Below are positions 24,286 through 35,297 of a stretch of 64,000 nt of DNA, in pieces. Location of the stretch: NCBI RefSeq assembly GCF_030814135.1, contig NZ_JAUSUQ010000001.1, positions 434,001-498,000 of the forward strand, read 5' to 3'. How positions within the stretch are numbered: the first letter of the stretch is position 1; every line of letters begins with the position of its first letter. The notes beneath the pieces were generated by a model, which saw nothing but the letters and a program-made list of their open reading frames with translations, had not been told where the DNA came from and did no database searches. This stretch comes from Caldalkalibacillus uzonensis (lineage in GTDB: Bacteria > Bacillota > Bacilli > Caldalkalibacillales > Caldalkalibacillaceae). Position numbers and translations under genes: made by a program.

Positions 24286-25193
24286 TTAGACATTGCATTA
24301 GCCGGTAATTTTTCTTCCTTTGTCGTTAAATAAATAGCAATTAATACAAATCCTATCCCCATTAGATGGTAATATGAAAAAATTTCTTTTAAAAAAAAAG
24401 CCGAAAGAATGACCGAGCTTATAGGTAATGCACTCGTTAGTACACCCACTTTATTTGCAGGTATTTTTTCAATGCCTTGATACATAAGAATAAAAGCCAA
24501 AACGGTTACAATAATACCAAAATAAAGGATAAGCCCCCACTCTTTAAAAGAAATATTATAAAAATTTGTCCGATTAATATCATAAAGAGCCAATGGAAAA
24601 AACAGGATAGTCCCAAAAACGGATACATACGTAGAAATTGCTAGCGGGCTTAACCTCTGTGAAACTGATTTACCTAAAATAATAAATAAAGCTTCTCCAA
24701 TTACGGCACCGATAATAAGGGTATTACCCAAGATTGGGAGTGCCCCCCGTTCTAATTCTGTAAAAACATCAGAAATATTAAGAATCAACACTCCGGAAAC
24801 AGCAAACAAAATACCAATGACAGTATGACTATTCAGCTTTTCCTTTAGAATTAGCAAACTCAAAAGAGCAACAATAGCGGGCAATGCACTTGTAATGATG
24901 CCTGCTTCCATTGCCGTTGTAAACTTCAAGCCATAAAGCATAAAAATACTAAATAAAAATACACCTGTTAGAGATTGTAAAAAGAGAATGAATAAATCAT
25001 TCTTATTTACCAAGGGAATACCCTCTTTTACAATCAATAATGGAACTAGTATGATTGATGCAACTAAAAACCTTAATTCTGAGGCAATAAATATAGGGAT
25101 ACTTTGTACCATGACTTTTCCTGCCACAACTGAGCTGCCAACAATAACCATAGCAGTCATCACTTTGAAATATGCTATAGCTCTATCGCTCAT
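24282..25193 (-). CDS. EamA/DMT-family transporter
   Basis: A 303-aa drug/metabolite-type transporter with about ten membrane helices in two EamA repeats; repeat features include PALPAIVALL-like ITSALPAIVALLSLLILKEKL and TSALPISSVILSAFFLKEIF. The substrate is unknown; amino acid or metabolite export is typical of the family. The ATG at 25193 has AAGGTG six bases upstream; an ATG at 25208 is also possible. The stop overlaps the extended comGA frame. Its DNA is clearly more AT-rich than its neighbours, suggesting separate ancestry. Confidence 0.85.
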   Translation of the reverse strand: MSDRAIAYFKVMTAMVIVGSSVVAGKVMVQSIPIFIASELRFLVASIILVPLLIVKEGIPLVNKNDLFILFLQSLTGVFLFSIFMLYGLKFTTAMEAGIITSALPAIVALLSLLILKEKLNSHTVIGILFAVSGVLILNISDVFTELERGALPILGNTLIIGAVIGEALFIILGKSVSQRLSPLAISTYVSVFGTILFFPLALYDINRTNFYNISFKEWGLILYFGIIVTVLAFILMYQGIEKIPANKVGVLTSALPISSVILSAFFLKEIFSYYHLMGIGFVLIAIYLTTKEEKLPANAMSK

Positions 25194-25257
25194 GAGATTC
25201 ACCTTCATTCTTCAATAATAACGATCGGCTTCAATGATAGAGGTGTTTTTTTTCAAA

Positions 25258-25600
25258 TTAAAGGAAGGAAAGTATTAGTTCATAAATTTTTGGACTCGGC
25301 TTATATGTTCTTACTTGTTCAGCTGAAAAAATATAATCAAAAGCAATACCGAAATGTACTTGCATTTACAAATAATGCGTAGTCCAGAGTTTTCCTTGTT
25401 ATTTCTTCAAAGCTTATGAACTCTTTTTCTAATGAATTATGAATAATCATGTATTCATATTGTTTACTTCTCCATGTCTGAAATATGGATCTTAAATCTT
25501 TACCATGGAGTTCCTCAATTTTTTGCATCATTGGTAGAAAAGTACCTTGAATATCACCAAGAGCACTAAAAACATCAAACGTAATAAGACGATATTTCAT
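25258..25600 (-). pseudogene. Decayed HAD-family (haloacid dehalogenase-like) gene
   Basis: Frame 1 starts at ATG 25600 (AGGAGAG upstream) with MKYRLITFDVFSALGDIQG, an HAD motif I region (DxFxxL-type nucleophile Asp). It runs to a stop at 25337. The minus-strand sequence then continues in a second frame with FGIAFDYIFSAEQVRTYKPSP and KIYELIL, which is HAD motif III and its surroundings, ending at TAA 25258. The segment that should join the two parts is missing, and so is the C-terminal third. It is therefore a frameshifted, internally deleted remnant. It lies in the AT-rich patch with the adjacent transporter. Confidence 0.75.
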
Positions 25601-25620
25601 ATTCCTCTCTCCTTTTTCCA

Positions 25621-25735
25621 ATTAATTTTGTCAAGTAAATGGGATATTCTTATAGGTTCTTTTACTAGGTAACAGTTACCATAAATGTTATCACATTTCC
25701 TATTGAGATTTGAAACGACACATGCCAGCCGATGG
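25621..25735. other. Non-coding gap with a small palindrome
   Basis: There is no gene in this stretch. The one structure seen is GGTAAC-A-GTTACC at 25668-25680, of unknown meaning. Confidence 0.3.
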
Positions 25736-26590
25736 TCATACTCTTAACATGACTATACCTGCCATCACGCAGGTTAGAGCCCCAACCTGCAGCAGAGACA
25801 AACGCTCTCTTAATAACCAAACGGATAAAATAGCAACAACCATGCTGTTGGTGGCAAACACAGGAGATACAATGCTGGCCGGTCCGGTGGATAAGGCATG
25901 GGCATATAACTGCATTCCTGCAAACGAAAAAATGCCTGCCACCATACCACAATAAAAACCAAACCGTGTGAGCCGGTTATCATCGTCAAATCCCCTTTGT
26001 TCCCGCTTCATCATCCACCACGACCACAAGGTACCGAACAAGTAAGCGTAAAAGAGAACCAGCGTGTTGTTTAAATCCCACTCTTCCGTTATTTTTAATC
26101 CCCCGTTCCGTAAAAAGAAAAGCAAAGTGGCCAGGAAGACCAGCCCATACCACCTCCTGTCTCTGATAGACAGGGACTCCTGTGGATCAAGGGGCAGCAA
26201 GCTGACGGCCACGACCAGCAGCAAGATGGCGGCCACTTCAAACACGGATAACACTTCATCATAAACCCAAACGGACATGATGACCACCCAGACAATGTTC
26301 AGATTTACGAAGGGTGAGGTTAAACTGGCCGGGCCCAGCTCCAGGGCTTTCATAAACAACCAATTCCCCCATGTTGAACCAATACCAACCACTAGGCCAG
26401 CAAGGATCAGCCAGCCGTTGAGGCTGAATTTCCCATCAACCGCCATGATGAAAGCAAAGCCCATACTTCCGCTTAGATACAGTCCAAATAATAGATGGTT
26501 CAAAGCGGCGTGGCGGGTGGAACCAAATTTCATGGTGAATCCGGCTAAACCAAAAATGAGAGCACTTAACAAAGCAGCAACGAACCACAT
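25736..26590 (-). CDS. EamA/DMT-family transporter
   Basis: A 284-aa multi-pass membrane protein with two EamA halves, about ten helices; LGPASLTSPFVNLNIVWVVI in the first half mirrors LSTGPASIVSPVFATNSMVV in the second. The substrate is unknown. The frame is 29 codons longer, but the ATG at 26590, eight bases after AAGGG, begins right at the first helix (MWFVAALLSALIFGLAGF). It is unrelated in sequence style and base composition to the transporter at 24282, so it is not a recent duplicate. Confidence 0.85.
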   Translation of the reverse strand: MWFVAALLSALIFGLAGFTMKFGSTRHAALNHLLFGLYLSGSMGFAFIMAVDGKFSLNGWLILAGLVVGIGSTWGNWLFMKALELGPASLTSPFVNLNIVWVVIMSVWVYDEVLSVFEVAAILLLVVAVSLLPLDPQESLSIRDRRWYGLVFLATLLFFLRNGGLKITEEWDLNNTLVLFYAYLFGTLWSWWMMKREQRGFDDDNRLTRFGFYCGMVAGIFSFAGMQLYAHALSTGPASIVSPVFATNSMVVAILSVWLLRERLSLLQVGALTCVMAGIVMLRV

Positions 26591-26827
26591 CTGCAAAACC
26601 CTTCCTAATCTATACTGAGACCATATATTTATGCAGAAATCACGACCACTGCCTGCTTCGTCTAAAGGCAACCACATTCATTAGTAAAACATATGGAATA
26701 TTTCCCGAGCAAGCGCAAAAACTGCATTATTTCGCCATGCTTTCACCATTGGTTAACACAAAATATGTATAATCATGTCAATGCCTGACAAAACTAGGGG
26801 GAAAATACGTATGAAAGGATGATAAGT

Positions 26828-27178
26828 ATGAGCAGACGTCTGTGTTGTTTATTGGCAACTCTCTTGTTTGGCTTTGTCCTGATCACATGTAACCTAACTG
26901 TGGCCCATGCGGAAAAGGATCAACATCAAGCTCAGCAGGAGCAAGATTATGAAAAATGGGGACGTTTGGCTGTTGAAGTTATCAAGGATGCTTACCCCCA
27001 GGCTGAACTTGTGGACTACCAATACATCGGGCGGGAAGATATCTCTCCCACCATTGAACAACAATCATTTAAACTGGTGCTTAGACAAAACGGAAGGGAA
27101 TTCCCCATTACAGTCAAAATTCAGTATGAAAAAGAGACCGAACGAGTGACTTCCATCACCTTTGAGCAAGCTCAATAA
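26828..27178 (+). CDS. DUF3889-family secreted protein
   Basis: A 116-aa protein with a signal peptide (MSRRLCCLLATLLFGFVL to about residue 28, AHA cleavage). The mature part contains YEKWGRLAVEVIKDAYPQAE and FPITVKIQYEKETERVTSI, the DUF3889 pattern seen in secreted Bacillus proteins. The function is unknown. The ATG at 26828 is nine bases after AAAGG; an earlier ATG at 26819 overlaps that site. A four-codon ORF (ATG AAA GGA TGA) ends just before it. A perfect TATAAT lies about 60 bp upstream. Confidence 0.75.
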   Translation: MSRRLCCLLATLLFGFVLITCNLTVAHAEKDQHQAQQEQDYEKWGRLAVEVIKDAYPQAELVDYQYIGREDISPTIEQQSFKLVLRQNGREFPITVKIQYEKETERVTSITFEQAQ

Positions 27179-27212
27179 CACCAATAAGCACCAATCAAAC
27201 CGAAAGGACTAT

Positions 27213-27249
27213 AAAAATGCCTGCGGATCATGGATCCCAGGCATTTTTT
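27213..27249 (+). terminator. Terminator after the DUF3889 gene
   Basis: AAATGCCTG and CAGGCATTT are exact 9-bp arms around a 14-nt loop; the T run TTTTTTG follows on the plus strand. Confidence 0.85.
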
Positions 27250-27335
27250 GTCTAACATTCTTCGGCAGTCATTCTTCCAGCAGTGAACGTTTACATGAAA
27301 AATTATGGCCTGGCACCCTTTATTTGCATTCCTCT

Positions 27336-29470
<2,135 letters not shown>

Positions 29471-29497
29471 ATATTCTACTAAAGGCGTTGAAAAAAA

Positions 29498-30622
29498 TCA
29501 AGTATCCGATAATTCCTGCACAATGGCCACGAACAGCTCAGCAGCTTTATTTAATTCCTCAATGGGCATCCGTTCCTGTTTCGTATGTATGTTTTGGTAC
29601 CCAACAGCCAGGTTGACAGTGGGAATGCCGTAACCGGAAATCACATTGGCATCAGATCCTCCCCCGCTCTCGATCAACTTGGGTGTCCGGCCTATTGTTT
29701 GCACTGCTTTTTTTGCCACTTGAACCACAGGATCTGCCTCACTAAAACGGAAAGCAGGATACATAATGTCAATGTCCACATCTGCAGTGGTGCCATTGGC
29801 TTGTGCTGCTTCTTCAAAACAACGTTTCATGATTTGCACCTGTTTGTCCAGTTTTTCCGGCTGCCGGCTGCGGGCTTCCGCTAAAATATGCACCAGATCA
29901 CAGACCACATTAGTGGCTTGACCGCCTTCAAAGCGGCCGATATTAGCTGTGGTTTCATGGTCAATCCGCCCCAGAGGCATCTTGGCAATCGCCTGGCTGG
30001 CCACTTGGATGGCACTGATACCATCCTCGGGATTAACCCCGGCATGAGCCGATTTACCATACACGGTGACATGCAGCTTGGCCTGAGTGGGTGCCGCGAC
30101 AATGATGTTACCTACTGGACCGTTACTGTCCAGGGCAAAACCAAAGTCAGCGCGGAGCAAACTGGTGTCCAGGGCCTTGGAACCGACCAAGCCCGATTCT
30201 TCGCCCACTGTCAAAACGAATTGGATCTCGCCATGGGGAATGTTGTTTTCTTTTAACACTTTTATTCCTTCCAGTAAAACAGCCAGGCCTGCTTTGTCGT
30301 CACTGCCCAAAATCGTTGTTCCGTCACTGACCACATAGCCATCTTTTACGGAAGGCTTCACACCTTTGCCTGGTGCCACCGTATCCATATGTGCTGTAAA
30401 GTAGATGGTGGGCAGCGGGCCAGCCGCGGTTCCTTTCAGTGTGGCCACTAAGTTTCCAGCGCCATGTCCCGTTACTTGTTGGCTGTTATCTTCCACTACA
30501 TCCAAACCCAGAGCAGCCAACTTCTTTTTGAGCACATCACAAATCTGGCGTTCGTGCTTGGTCTCACTGTCGGTTTGCACCAGTTCCAAAAACTCATTTA
30601 ACAAACGGGTTTCATTGATCAT
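29498..30622 (-). CDS. M20-family metallopeptidase (PepT/YqjE-like)
   Basis: A 374-aa zinc aminopeptidase of the tripeptidase-T/YqjE type. Seen: FTAHMDTVAPG (metal His and catalytic Asp), LGSDDKAG (bridging Asp), GEESGLVGSKAL (catalytic base Glu and next ligand), ALDSNGPVG, and SGGGSDANVISGYG. The N-terminal 44 codons of the longer frame are dropped because the ATG at 30622 follows AGAAGGAGG. The neighbours (carboxyltransferase upstream) echo B. subtilis yqjD-yqjE. It probably cleaves small peptides in the cytoplasm. Confidence 0.88.
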   Translation of the reverse strand: MINETRLLNEFLELVQTDSETKHERQICDVLKKKLAALGLDVVEDNSQQVTGHGAGNLVATLKGTAAGPLPTIYFTAHMDTVAPGKGVKPSVKDGYVVSDGTTILGSDDKAGLAVLLEGIKVLKENNIPHGEIQFVLTVGEESGLVGSKALDTSLLRADFGFALDSNGPVGNIIVAAPTQAKLHVTVYGKSAHAGVNPEDGISAIQVASQAIAKMPLGRIDHETTANIGRFEGGQATNVVCDLVHILAEARSRQPEKLDKQVQIMKRCFEEAAQANGTTADVDIDIMYPAFRFSEADPVVQVAKKAVQTIGRTPKLIESGGGSDANVISGYGIPTVNLAVGYQNIHTKQERMPIEELNKAAELFVAIVQELSDT

Positions 30623-30854
30623 CCTGCTGCGCCTCCTTCTCTTGCCGTGCTTCCTTGCTGCGCTTCCGGCGGCGCTCCAGGTGCTGTTTGCTGCAACCCA
30701 GCAAAGTTTTTCGCCCCGTGTGGCGCCACGACGTTTGTTCATTGGGATTAACAAGAAAACTAACCTGATATTTATTCAACAATTTAGGGAGCGGAACTTG
30801 TGAGCGTTCCCTCCCAATATAGTAGACCATGAGTGGTTTTTTGGGCAACTCCAA
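30612..30854 (-). CDS. Unrecognised small basic ORF filling an operon gap
   Basis: An 80-aa ORF (TTG start at 30854; an ATG at 30830 gives 72 aa). It begins 8 bp after the carboxyltransferase stop and its TGA overlaps the peptidase start by 11 bp, so it fits the gap exactly. The C-terminal half is strongly charged (HLERRRKRSKEARQEKEAQQ). One feature is a VYYIGRERSQVPLPKLLNKY segment. There is no signal peptide or known motif. The peptidase's ribosome-binding site is inside it, which allows coupling. It could still be a chance ORF; the weak start (GGTG) is the main doubt. Confidence 0.5.
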   Translation of the reverse strand: MELPKKPLMVYYIGRERSQVPLPKLLNKYQVSFLVNPNEQTSWRHTGRKTLLGCSKQHLERRRKRSKEARQEKEAQQDDQ

Positions 30855-30862
30855 TCACCTGC

Positions 30863-32443
30863 TTATAAAGGAATATTGCCATGTTTCTTGGCGGGGCGGG
30901 ATTCCCGTTTGTTTTTCAACATTTCCAGACTTTCGATCAGTTTGAGGCGGGTCTCCCGGGGATCAATCACGTCGTCCACCATACCGTAAGCGGCAGCAAT
31001 GTATGGGTTGGCATAGCGCTCCCGGTATTCGGCTATTTTCTTGGCCCGTGTTTCCGCCGGATTGTCGCTGTTTTGAATCTCCTTGGCATAGATAATATTG
31101 GCCGCCCCCTCCGGTCCCATCACCGCAATTTCCGCATTGGGCCAGGCATAGACAATATCGGCACCGATCGCTTTGCTGTTCAGGGCCACATAAGCACCGC
31201 CGTAGGCTTTGCGCAGGATGACCGTAATTTTAGGTACGGTTGCTTCTGAATAGGCGTACAAAATCTTGGCCCCGTGGCGGATAATGCCCCCGTGTTCCTG
31301 GTTGACCCCTGGGAAGAAGCCGGTCACATCTTCAAACGTGATCAAAGGGATGTTAAAACAGTCGCAGAAGCGGATAAAGCGGGACAATTTATCGGATGAA
31401 TTAATGTCCAATCCCCCGGCCATCACTTTGGGCTGGTTGGCAATGATGCCCACGGACTGCCCCTGAATACGGCCGAAACCTATCACAATATTTTTTGCAA
31501 AATCAGGCTGGACTTCCATAAAATCTTGATCATCCACAATTAACTCAATCAGCTGGCGCACATCGTAAACCTTGGTCCCTTCAAAGGGCACAATCTCTTT
31601 CAATTCCTCAATCCAGCCCCGGTCATCCTTGCTGTAGATGCGAGGCGGGTCTTCTTCGTTATTTTGCGGCAGGTAGCTGATCAGACGCCGGACCTGATCC
31701 AGCACTTCCGGCTCACTGGATGCAATAAAGTGGGCATTGCCGCTTTTGGAGGCATGCACCCGGGCCCCGCCCAGCTCTTCGGCACTGATTTTCTCACCAG
31801 TGACCGATTCGATCACCTTGGGGCCTGTAATAAACATTTGGCTTGTTTTTTCCACCATAAAGACAAAGTCCGTAATGGCCGGAGAATAAACCGCTCCCCC
31901 GGCGCAAGGGCCCATGATGACCGAAATCTGGGGAATGACACCAGAGTAAATGGAGTTGCGGTAAAAGATATGCCCGTAGCCGTCCAAGGAAACCACCCCT
32001 TCCTGGATCCGGGCCCCGCCCGAGTCATTGAGGCCAATTATCGGTGCTCCGTTTTTGGCAGCCAAGTCCATCACTTTAACAATTTTTTGGGCGTGCATTT
32101 CTCCCAGGGCTCCGCCAAACACCGTAAAATCCTGGGCGAAAACATAGACCAGCCGGCCGTGAATTTTACCGTAACCGGTGACCACGCCTTCTCCTGGCGC
32201 TTCCGCATCCAGTCCCAAATGATGAGCGCGGTGCTCCACAAACGCATTCAGTTCCACAAAGGTGTCATCATCCAATAATAAATGGATCCGTTCCCGAGCG
32301 GTCAGTTTGCCTTTATCATGCTGAGCTTGGATCCGCTTTTCCCCACCGCCCAACTCAATTTTACGTTTCCGCTCATACATCTCCTCTATTTTTGCATCCA
32401 TTGGTGCCAATTGGGTGTACGTGTGAGTATGACGGTTGCTCAT
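30863..32443 (-). CDS. Acyl-CoA carboxylase carboxyltransferase / methylmalonyl-CoA decarboxylase alpha-type subunit
   Basis: A 526-aa carboxyltransferase (PccB/MmdA/YqjD family). Seen: ERIHLLLDDDTFVELNAFVE, the N-terminal oxyanion hole GLNDSGGARIQEGV, GPCAGGAVYSPAITDF, and the C-terminal half ITFEDVTGFFPGVNQEHGGI with RKAYGGAYVALNSK. It moves CO2 between biotin and propionyl-CoA/methylmalonyl-CoA. No biotin carboxylase or biotin carrier is adjacent, so partners must be encoded elsewhere. The ATG at 32443, behind GAGGGGG, lies 1 bp past the upstream gene's stop. The longer frame is spurious. Confidence 0.9.
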   Translation of the reverse strand: MSNRHTHTYTQLAPMDAKIEEMYERKRKIELGGGEKRIQAQHDKGKLTARERIHLLLDDDTFVELNAFVEHRAHHLGLDAEAPGEGVVTGYGKIHGRLVYVFAQDFTVFGGALGEMHAQKIVKVMDLAAKNGAPIIGLNDSGGARIQEGVVSLDGYGHIFYRNSIYSGVIPQISVIMGPCAGGAVYSPAITDFVFMVEKTSQMFITGPKVIESVTGEKISAEELGGARVHASKSGNAHFIASSEPEVLDQVRRLISYLPQNNEEDPPRIYSKDDRGWIEELKEIVPFEGTKVYDVRQLIELIVDDQDFMEVQPDFAKNIVIGFGRIQGQSVGIIANQPKVMAGGLDINSSDKLSRFIRFCDCFNIPLITFEDVTGFFPGVNQEHGGIIRHGAKILYAYSEATVPKITVILRKAYGGAYVALNSKAIGADIVYAWPNAEIAVMGPEGAANIIYAKEIQNSDNPAETRAKKIAEYRERYANPYIAAAYGMVDDVIDPRETRLKLIESLEMLKNKRESRPAKKHGNIPL

Positions 32444-32444
32444 G

Positions 32445-33278
32445 TTAATCCCCCTCTGTTTCCTGAGCATATTGGCACAGTTCCAGTAATACGCCCCCTG
32501 TCGCTTTGGGGTGCAAAAAAGCAATTTGAGCAGCATGCGCCCCTTCTTTGGGCTGCTCATGAATCAACTGTACGCCGTTTTCTTTTAGTTGCTTCAGGCG
32601 GTCCTCAATATCCTCCACTTCCAAAGCGAGGTGGTGAATCCCTTCTCCTTTGTTGGCGATATATTTGGCAATCGGCCCGTCGGGAGAAAGTGATTCCAAG
32701 AGTTCAAGGCGTGTTTCACCTGCCTTAAGGAAAGCCACTCTGACCTGCTCCGACTCCACCGTTTCAATGCCTTCCAACGGCAAGCCAAGCTGCTGCTGAT
32801 AAAAGGGAAGGGCTTCTTCAATTGACTTGACAGCGATACCGATATGGGCAATTTTTTTGGGTGGAGCGACCTGCTGTTCCCCTTTTCGCTCCTTGAGGGC
32901 AAAACGGATAAAATCAGCAATGTCTTTGGTGGGTGTGCCCGGGGTAAACACTCTGGCTATCCCCTGGCTCTCCAAGTAGGGAATATCTTCTGCCGGGATC
33001 ACCCCGCCCCCGATGACCAGCATGTCATCAGCCCCTTGTTCTTGCAACAGACGAACCACCTCAGGGAACAGCTCATTGTGGGCTCCTGATAAACAGGATA
33101 AGCCGATGCAGTCCACATCCTCCTGGATGGCGCTGGCGACAATTTGTTCCGGCGATTGCCTCAGCCCGGTATAAATGACTTCCATCCCTTGATCCCTCAG
33201 GGCCTGGGCAATGACCAGTGCCCCGCGGTCATGGCCGTCTAATCCTGGTTTGGCGATTAAGACACGAATTGTTTCCAT
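32445..33278 (-). CDS. Fusion: methylmalonyl-CoA mutase B12-binding domain + methylmalonyl-CoA epimerase
   Basis: A 277-aa two-domain protein. Residues 1-132 are a cobalamin-binding Rossmann domain: [12 protein letters not shown] (DxHxxG, His is the lower axial cobalt ligand), [17 protein letters not shown]. Residues 140-272 are a vicinal-oxygen-chelate epimerase: [33 protein letters not shown] and GVLLELCQ, with the metal His and Glu. Together with the next gene it makes a complete mutase plus the racemase that feeds it (2R)-methylmalonyl-CoA. ATG 33278 follows AAGGGGG. It is 39 bp after the mutase large subunit. Confidence 0.92.
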   Translation of the reverse strand: METIRVLIAKPGLDGHDRGALVIAQALRDQGMEVIYTGLRQSPEQIVASAIQEDVDCIGLSCLSGAHNELFPEVVRLLQEQGADDMLVIGGGVIPAEDIPYLESQGIARVFTPGTPTKDIADFIRFALKERKGEQQVAPPKKIAHIGIAVKSIEEALPFYQQQLGLPLEGIETVESEQVRVAFLKAGETRLELLESLSPDGPIAKYIANKGEGIHHLALEVEDIEDRLKQLKENGVQLIHEQPKEGAHAAQIAFLHPKATGGVLLELCQYAQETEGD

Positions 33279-33317
33279 CTTGATCCCCCTTACGTTAAGG
33301 TTGGCGCTTAACAGTTT

Positions 33318-34970
33318 TTATCCCTGGTATTCACCAAATTCCTGGCGCAGTACATTGCAAATCTCCCCGATGGTGGCATAGGCCCGGACTGCATCCAATA
33401 TGAGCGGCATCAAGTTCTCGGTGCCCCGTGCTCCTTCTCTGAGCCGGGTCAGTGTCTGTTCTACTTTGGCGGCATTACGATTAGCTCTCAAGCGGTTTAA
33501 CTTTTCTTTTTGTTTTTCGCCCAGTTTGGGGTCTACCCGCAAAATCTCAGGTTGAGGTTCATCATCGATTTGGAACTTGTTCAATCCGACAATAATGTCT
33601 TCTCCTGACTCTACTCTTTGCTGTGCCTCATAAGCGGCTTTGTGAATTTCCCGTTGCACATAACCCTGTTCAATCGCTTTAACTGCGCCGCCCAATTGTT
33701 CAATTTTCTCCAAATAGCGGTATACTTCTTCCTCTATTTTATCGGTGAGGGCTTCCACGTAATAGGAGCCGCCAAGAGGATCAACCGTGTCCCCCACACC
33801 GCTTTCATAAGCGATAATTTGTTGGGTTCTTAAAGCAATGCGGGCTGATTCTTCCGTTGGCAGGGCCAAAGCTTCATCCCTGGAATTAGTATGCAAGCTT
33901 TGTGTTCCGCCTAACACAGCGCTCAATGCTTGAATGGTGACGCGAACAATATTATTGTCCGGCTGCTGGGCTGTCAAGGTGGAACCACCGGTTTGCGTGT
34001 GGAAACGCAGCTGCCAAGACTTCTCCTTTTTGGCCCCGAAACGTTCTTTCATCAGTTTGGCCCAAATGCGCCGCCCAGCGCGGAACTTGGCAATTTCTTC
34101 AAAGAAATGATTATGAGCATTGAAGAAAAAGGCCAGCCGCGGGGCAAACTGGTCAATGTCCAAACCCGCTTCTAGAGCCGCCTCTACATAGCTGATGGCA
34201 TTGGCCATCATAAAGGCCAGCTCTTGCACGGCTGTTGCACCTGCTTCACGGATATGATAACCGCTAATACTGATCGTATTCCATTTGGGTACATGCTCGG
34301 CACAATAGGCAAAAATGTCCGTGATCAGACGCATGGAGGGCTGGGGTGGAAAAATATATGTTCCCCGGGCAATATATTCTTTTAAAATATCATTTTGGAT
34401 GGTGCCGGACAGTTTCTGTGAGGGCACTCCCTGCTTTTCTGCCACGGCGATATACATGGCTAACAAAATGCTGGCCGGGGCATTGATGGTCATGGATGTG
34501 CTTACTTTGTCCAAAGGAATGCCAGCTAAGAGGGTTTCCATATCTTCCAAAGAATCAATGGCCACACCTACTTTGCCCACTTCTCCCCTGGCCATGGGAT
34601 CATCCGAATCATAGCCGATCTGGGTGGGCAAATCGAAGGCGACACTGAGACCTGTCTGACCTTGTTGCAGTAAATAGTGGAAACGTTTATTGGTCTCTTC
34701 CGCTGAACCAAAACCGGCATATTGGCGCATGGTCCACTGTCTGGCCCTGTACATGGTAGGATGAATGCCTCTGGTAAATGGGTACTGGCCTGGAAACCCG
34801 AGGCGTTCCACATAGTCCTGGTCCAATTGGTCCGGCAGGTACAGCAGCTCGACCGGAATGCCGGAGGAAGTCAGAAATTCTTCTTTTCTTTCAGGAAACT
34901 TGGCAATCAGTTCTTCTGTTTTCCGTCGCCATTCTTCGTATAATTTCTGAAACTCTTCTTCTTTAGACAT
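33318..34970 (-). CDS. mcmA1: Methylmalonyl-CoA mutase, catalytic (large) subunit
   Basis: A 550-aa TIM-barrel catalytic subunit that interconverts succinyl-CoA and methylmalonyl-CoA with adenosylcobalamin. Seen: [67 protein letters not shown] and [17 protein letters not shown]. It lacks the B12 domain, which is supplied by the following gene, so the holoenzyme is split. AAAGGAGT precedes the ATG at 34970. No MeaB-type chaperone gene is nearby. Confidence 0.95.
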   Translation of the reverse strand: MSKEEEFQKLYEEWRRKTEELIAKFPERKEEFLTSSGIPVELLYLPDQLDQDYVERLGFPGQYPFTRGIHPTMYRARQWTMRQYAGFGSAEETNKRFHYLLQQGQTGLSVAFDLPTQIGYDSDDPMARGEVGKVGVAIDSLEDMETLLAGIPLDKVSTSMTINAPASILLAMYIAVAEKQGVPSQKLSGTIQNDILKEYIARGTYIFPPQPSMRLITDIFAYCAEHVPKWNTISISGYHIREAGATAVQELAFMMANAISYVEAALEAGLDIDQFAPRLAFFFNAHNHFFEEIAKFRAGRRIWAKLMKERFGAKKEKSWQLRFHTQTGGSTLTAQQPDNNIVRVTIQALSAVLGGTQSLHTNSRDEALALPTEESARIALRTQQIIAYESGVGDTVDPLGGSYYVEALTDKIEEEVYRYLEKIEQLGGAVKAIEQGYVQREIHKAAYEAQQRVESGEDIIVGLNKFQIDDEPQPEILRVDPKLGEKQKEKLNRLRANRNAAKVEQTLTRLREGARGTENLMPLILDAVRAYATIGEICNVLRQEFGEYQG

Positions 34971-35112
34971 TTCAATTCACTCCTTTAACTTTTGCTTATA
35001 CATCTTCCTTTATTTCACTTGATGAGATTATTGAAAAGGGCTAAGGTTTTCCGTTATCATATATAAAAGAGTGACAAACGACTAGACTATGATGATTGAA
35101 GGAGGTATCCTC

Positions 35113-35208
35113 ATGCTGCCTAAAAAACTGGTTAAAACCGTTGTCTACATTGTGATTGTGGCACTCATACTCTCCACGCTGCTGATGGGCGTTGGGCTGT
35201 TTATCTAA
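35113..35208 (+). CDS. prli42: Stressosome-associated membrane peptide Prli42
   Basis: A 31-aa peptide: MLPKKLVKTVVYIVIVALIL then STLLMGVGLFI. A short Lys-rich cytoplasmic head and one membrane helix are the Prli42 pattern. In Listeria, Prli42 anchors the stressosome to the membrane and is needed for oxidative-stress sensing. A strong GGAGG site lies seven bases before the ATG and a good terminator follows. It is transcribed alone, opposite to its neighbours. The family call rests on size, head-helix layout and S-T-L-L-G-like end. Confidence 0.82.
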   Translation: MLPKKLVKTVVYIVIVALILSTLLMGVGLFI

Positions 35209-35260
35209 CAAAGATCATCATAGCACGAAGCATTATGAAACGCTTTCAACATAGAGGAGG

Positions 35261-35297
35261 AGATAACCAGATCAGCCGATCTAGGTTATCTTTTTTA
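35261..35297 (+). terminator. Terminator after prli42
   Basis: GATAACC/GGTTATC with an inner AGATC/GATCT pair around AGCC, then TTTTTT on the plus strand. It overlaps the 3' end of the convergent lipB. Confidence 0.85.

Noticed and set aside
25668-25680. GGTAAC-A-GTTACC palindrome as an operator
   Set aside because: A single short palindrome in a gap with no clear promoter beside it; too weak to assign a function.
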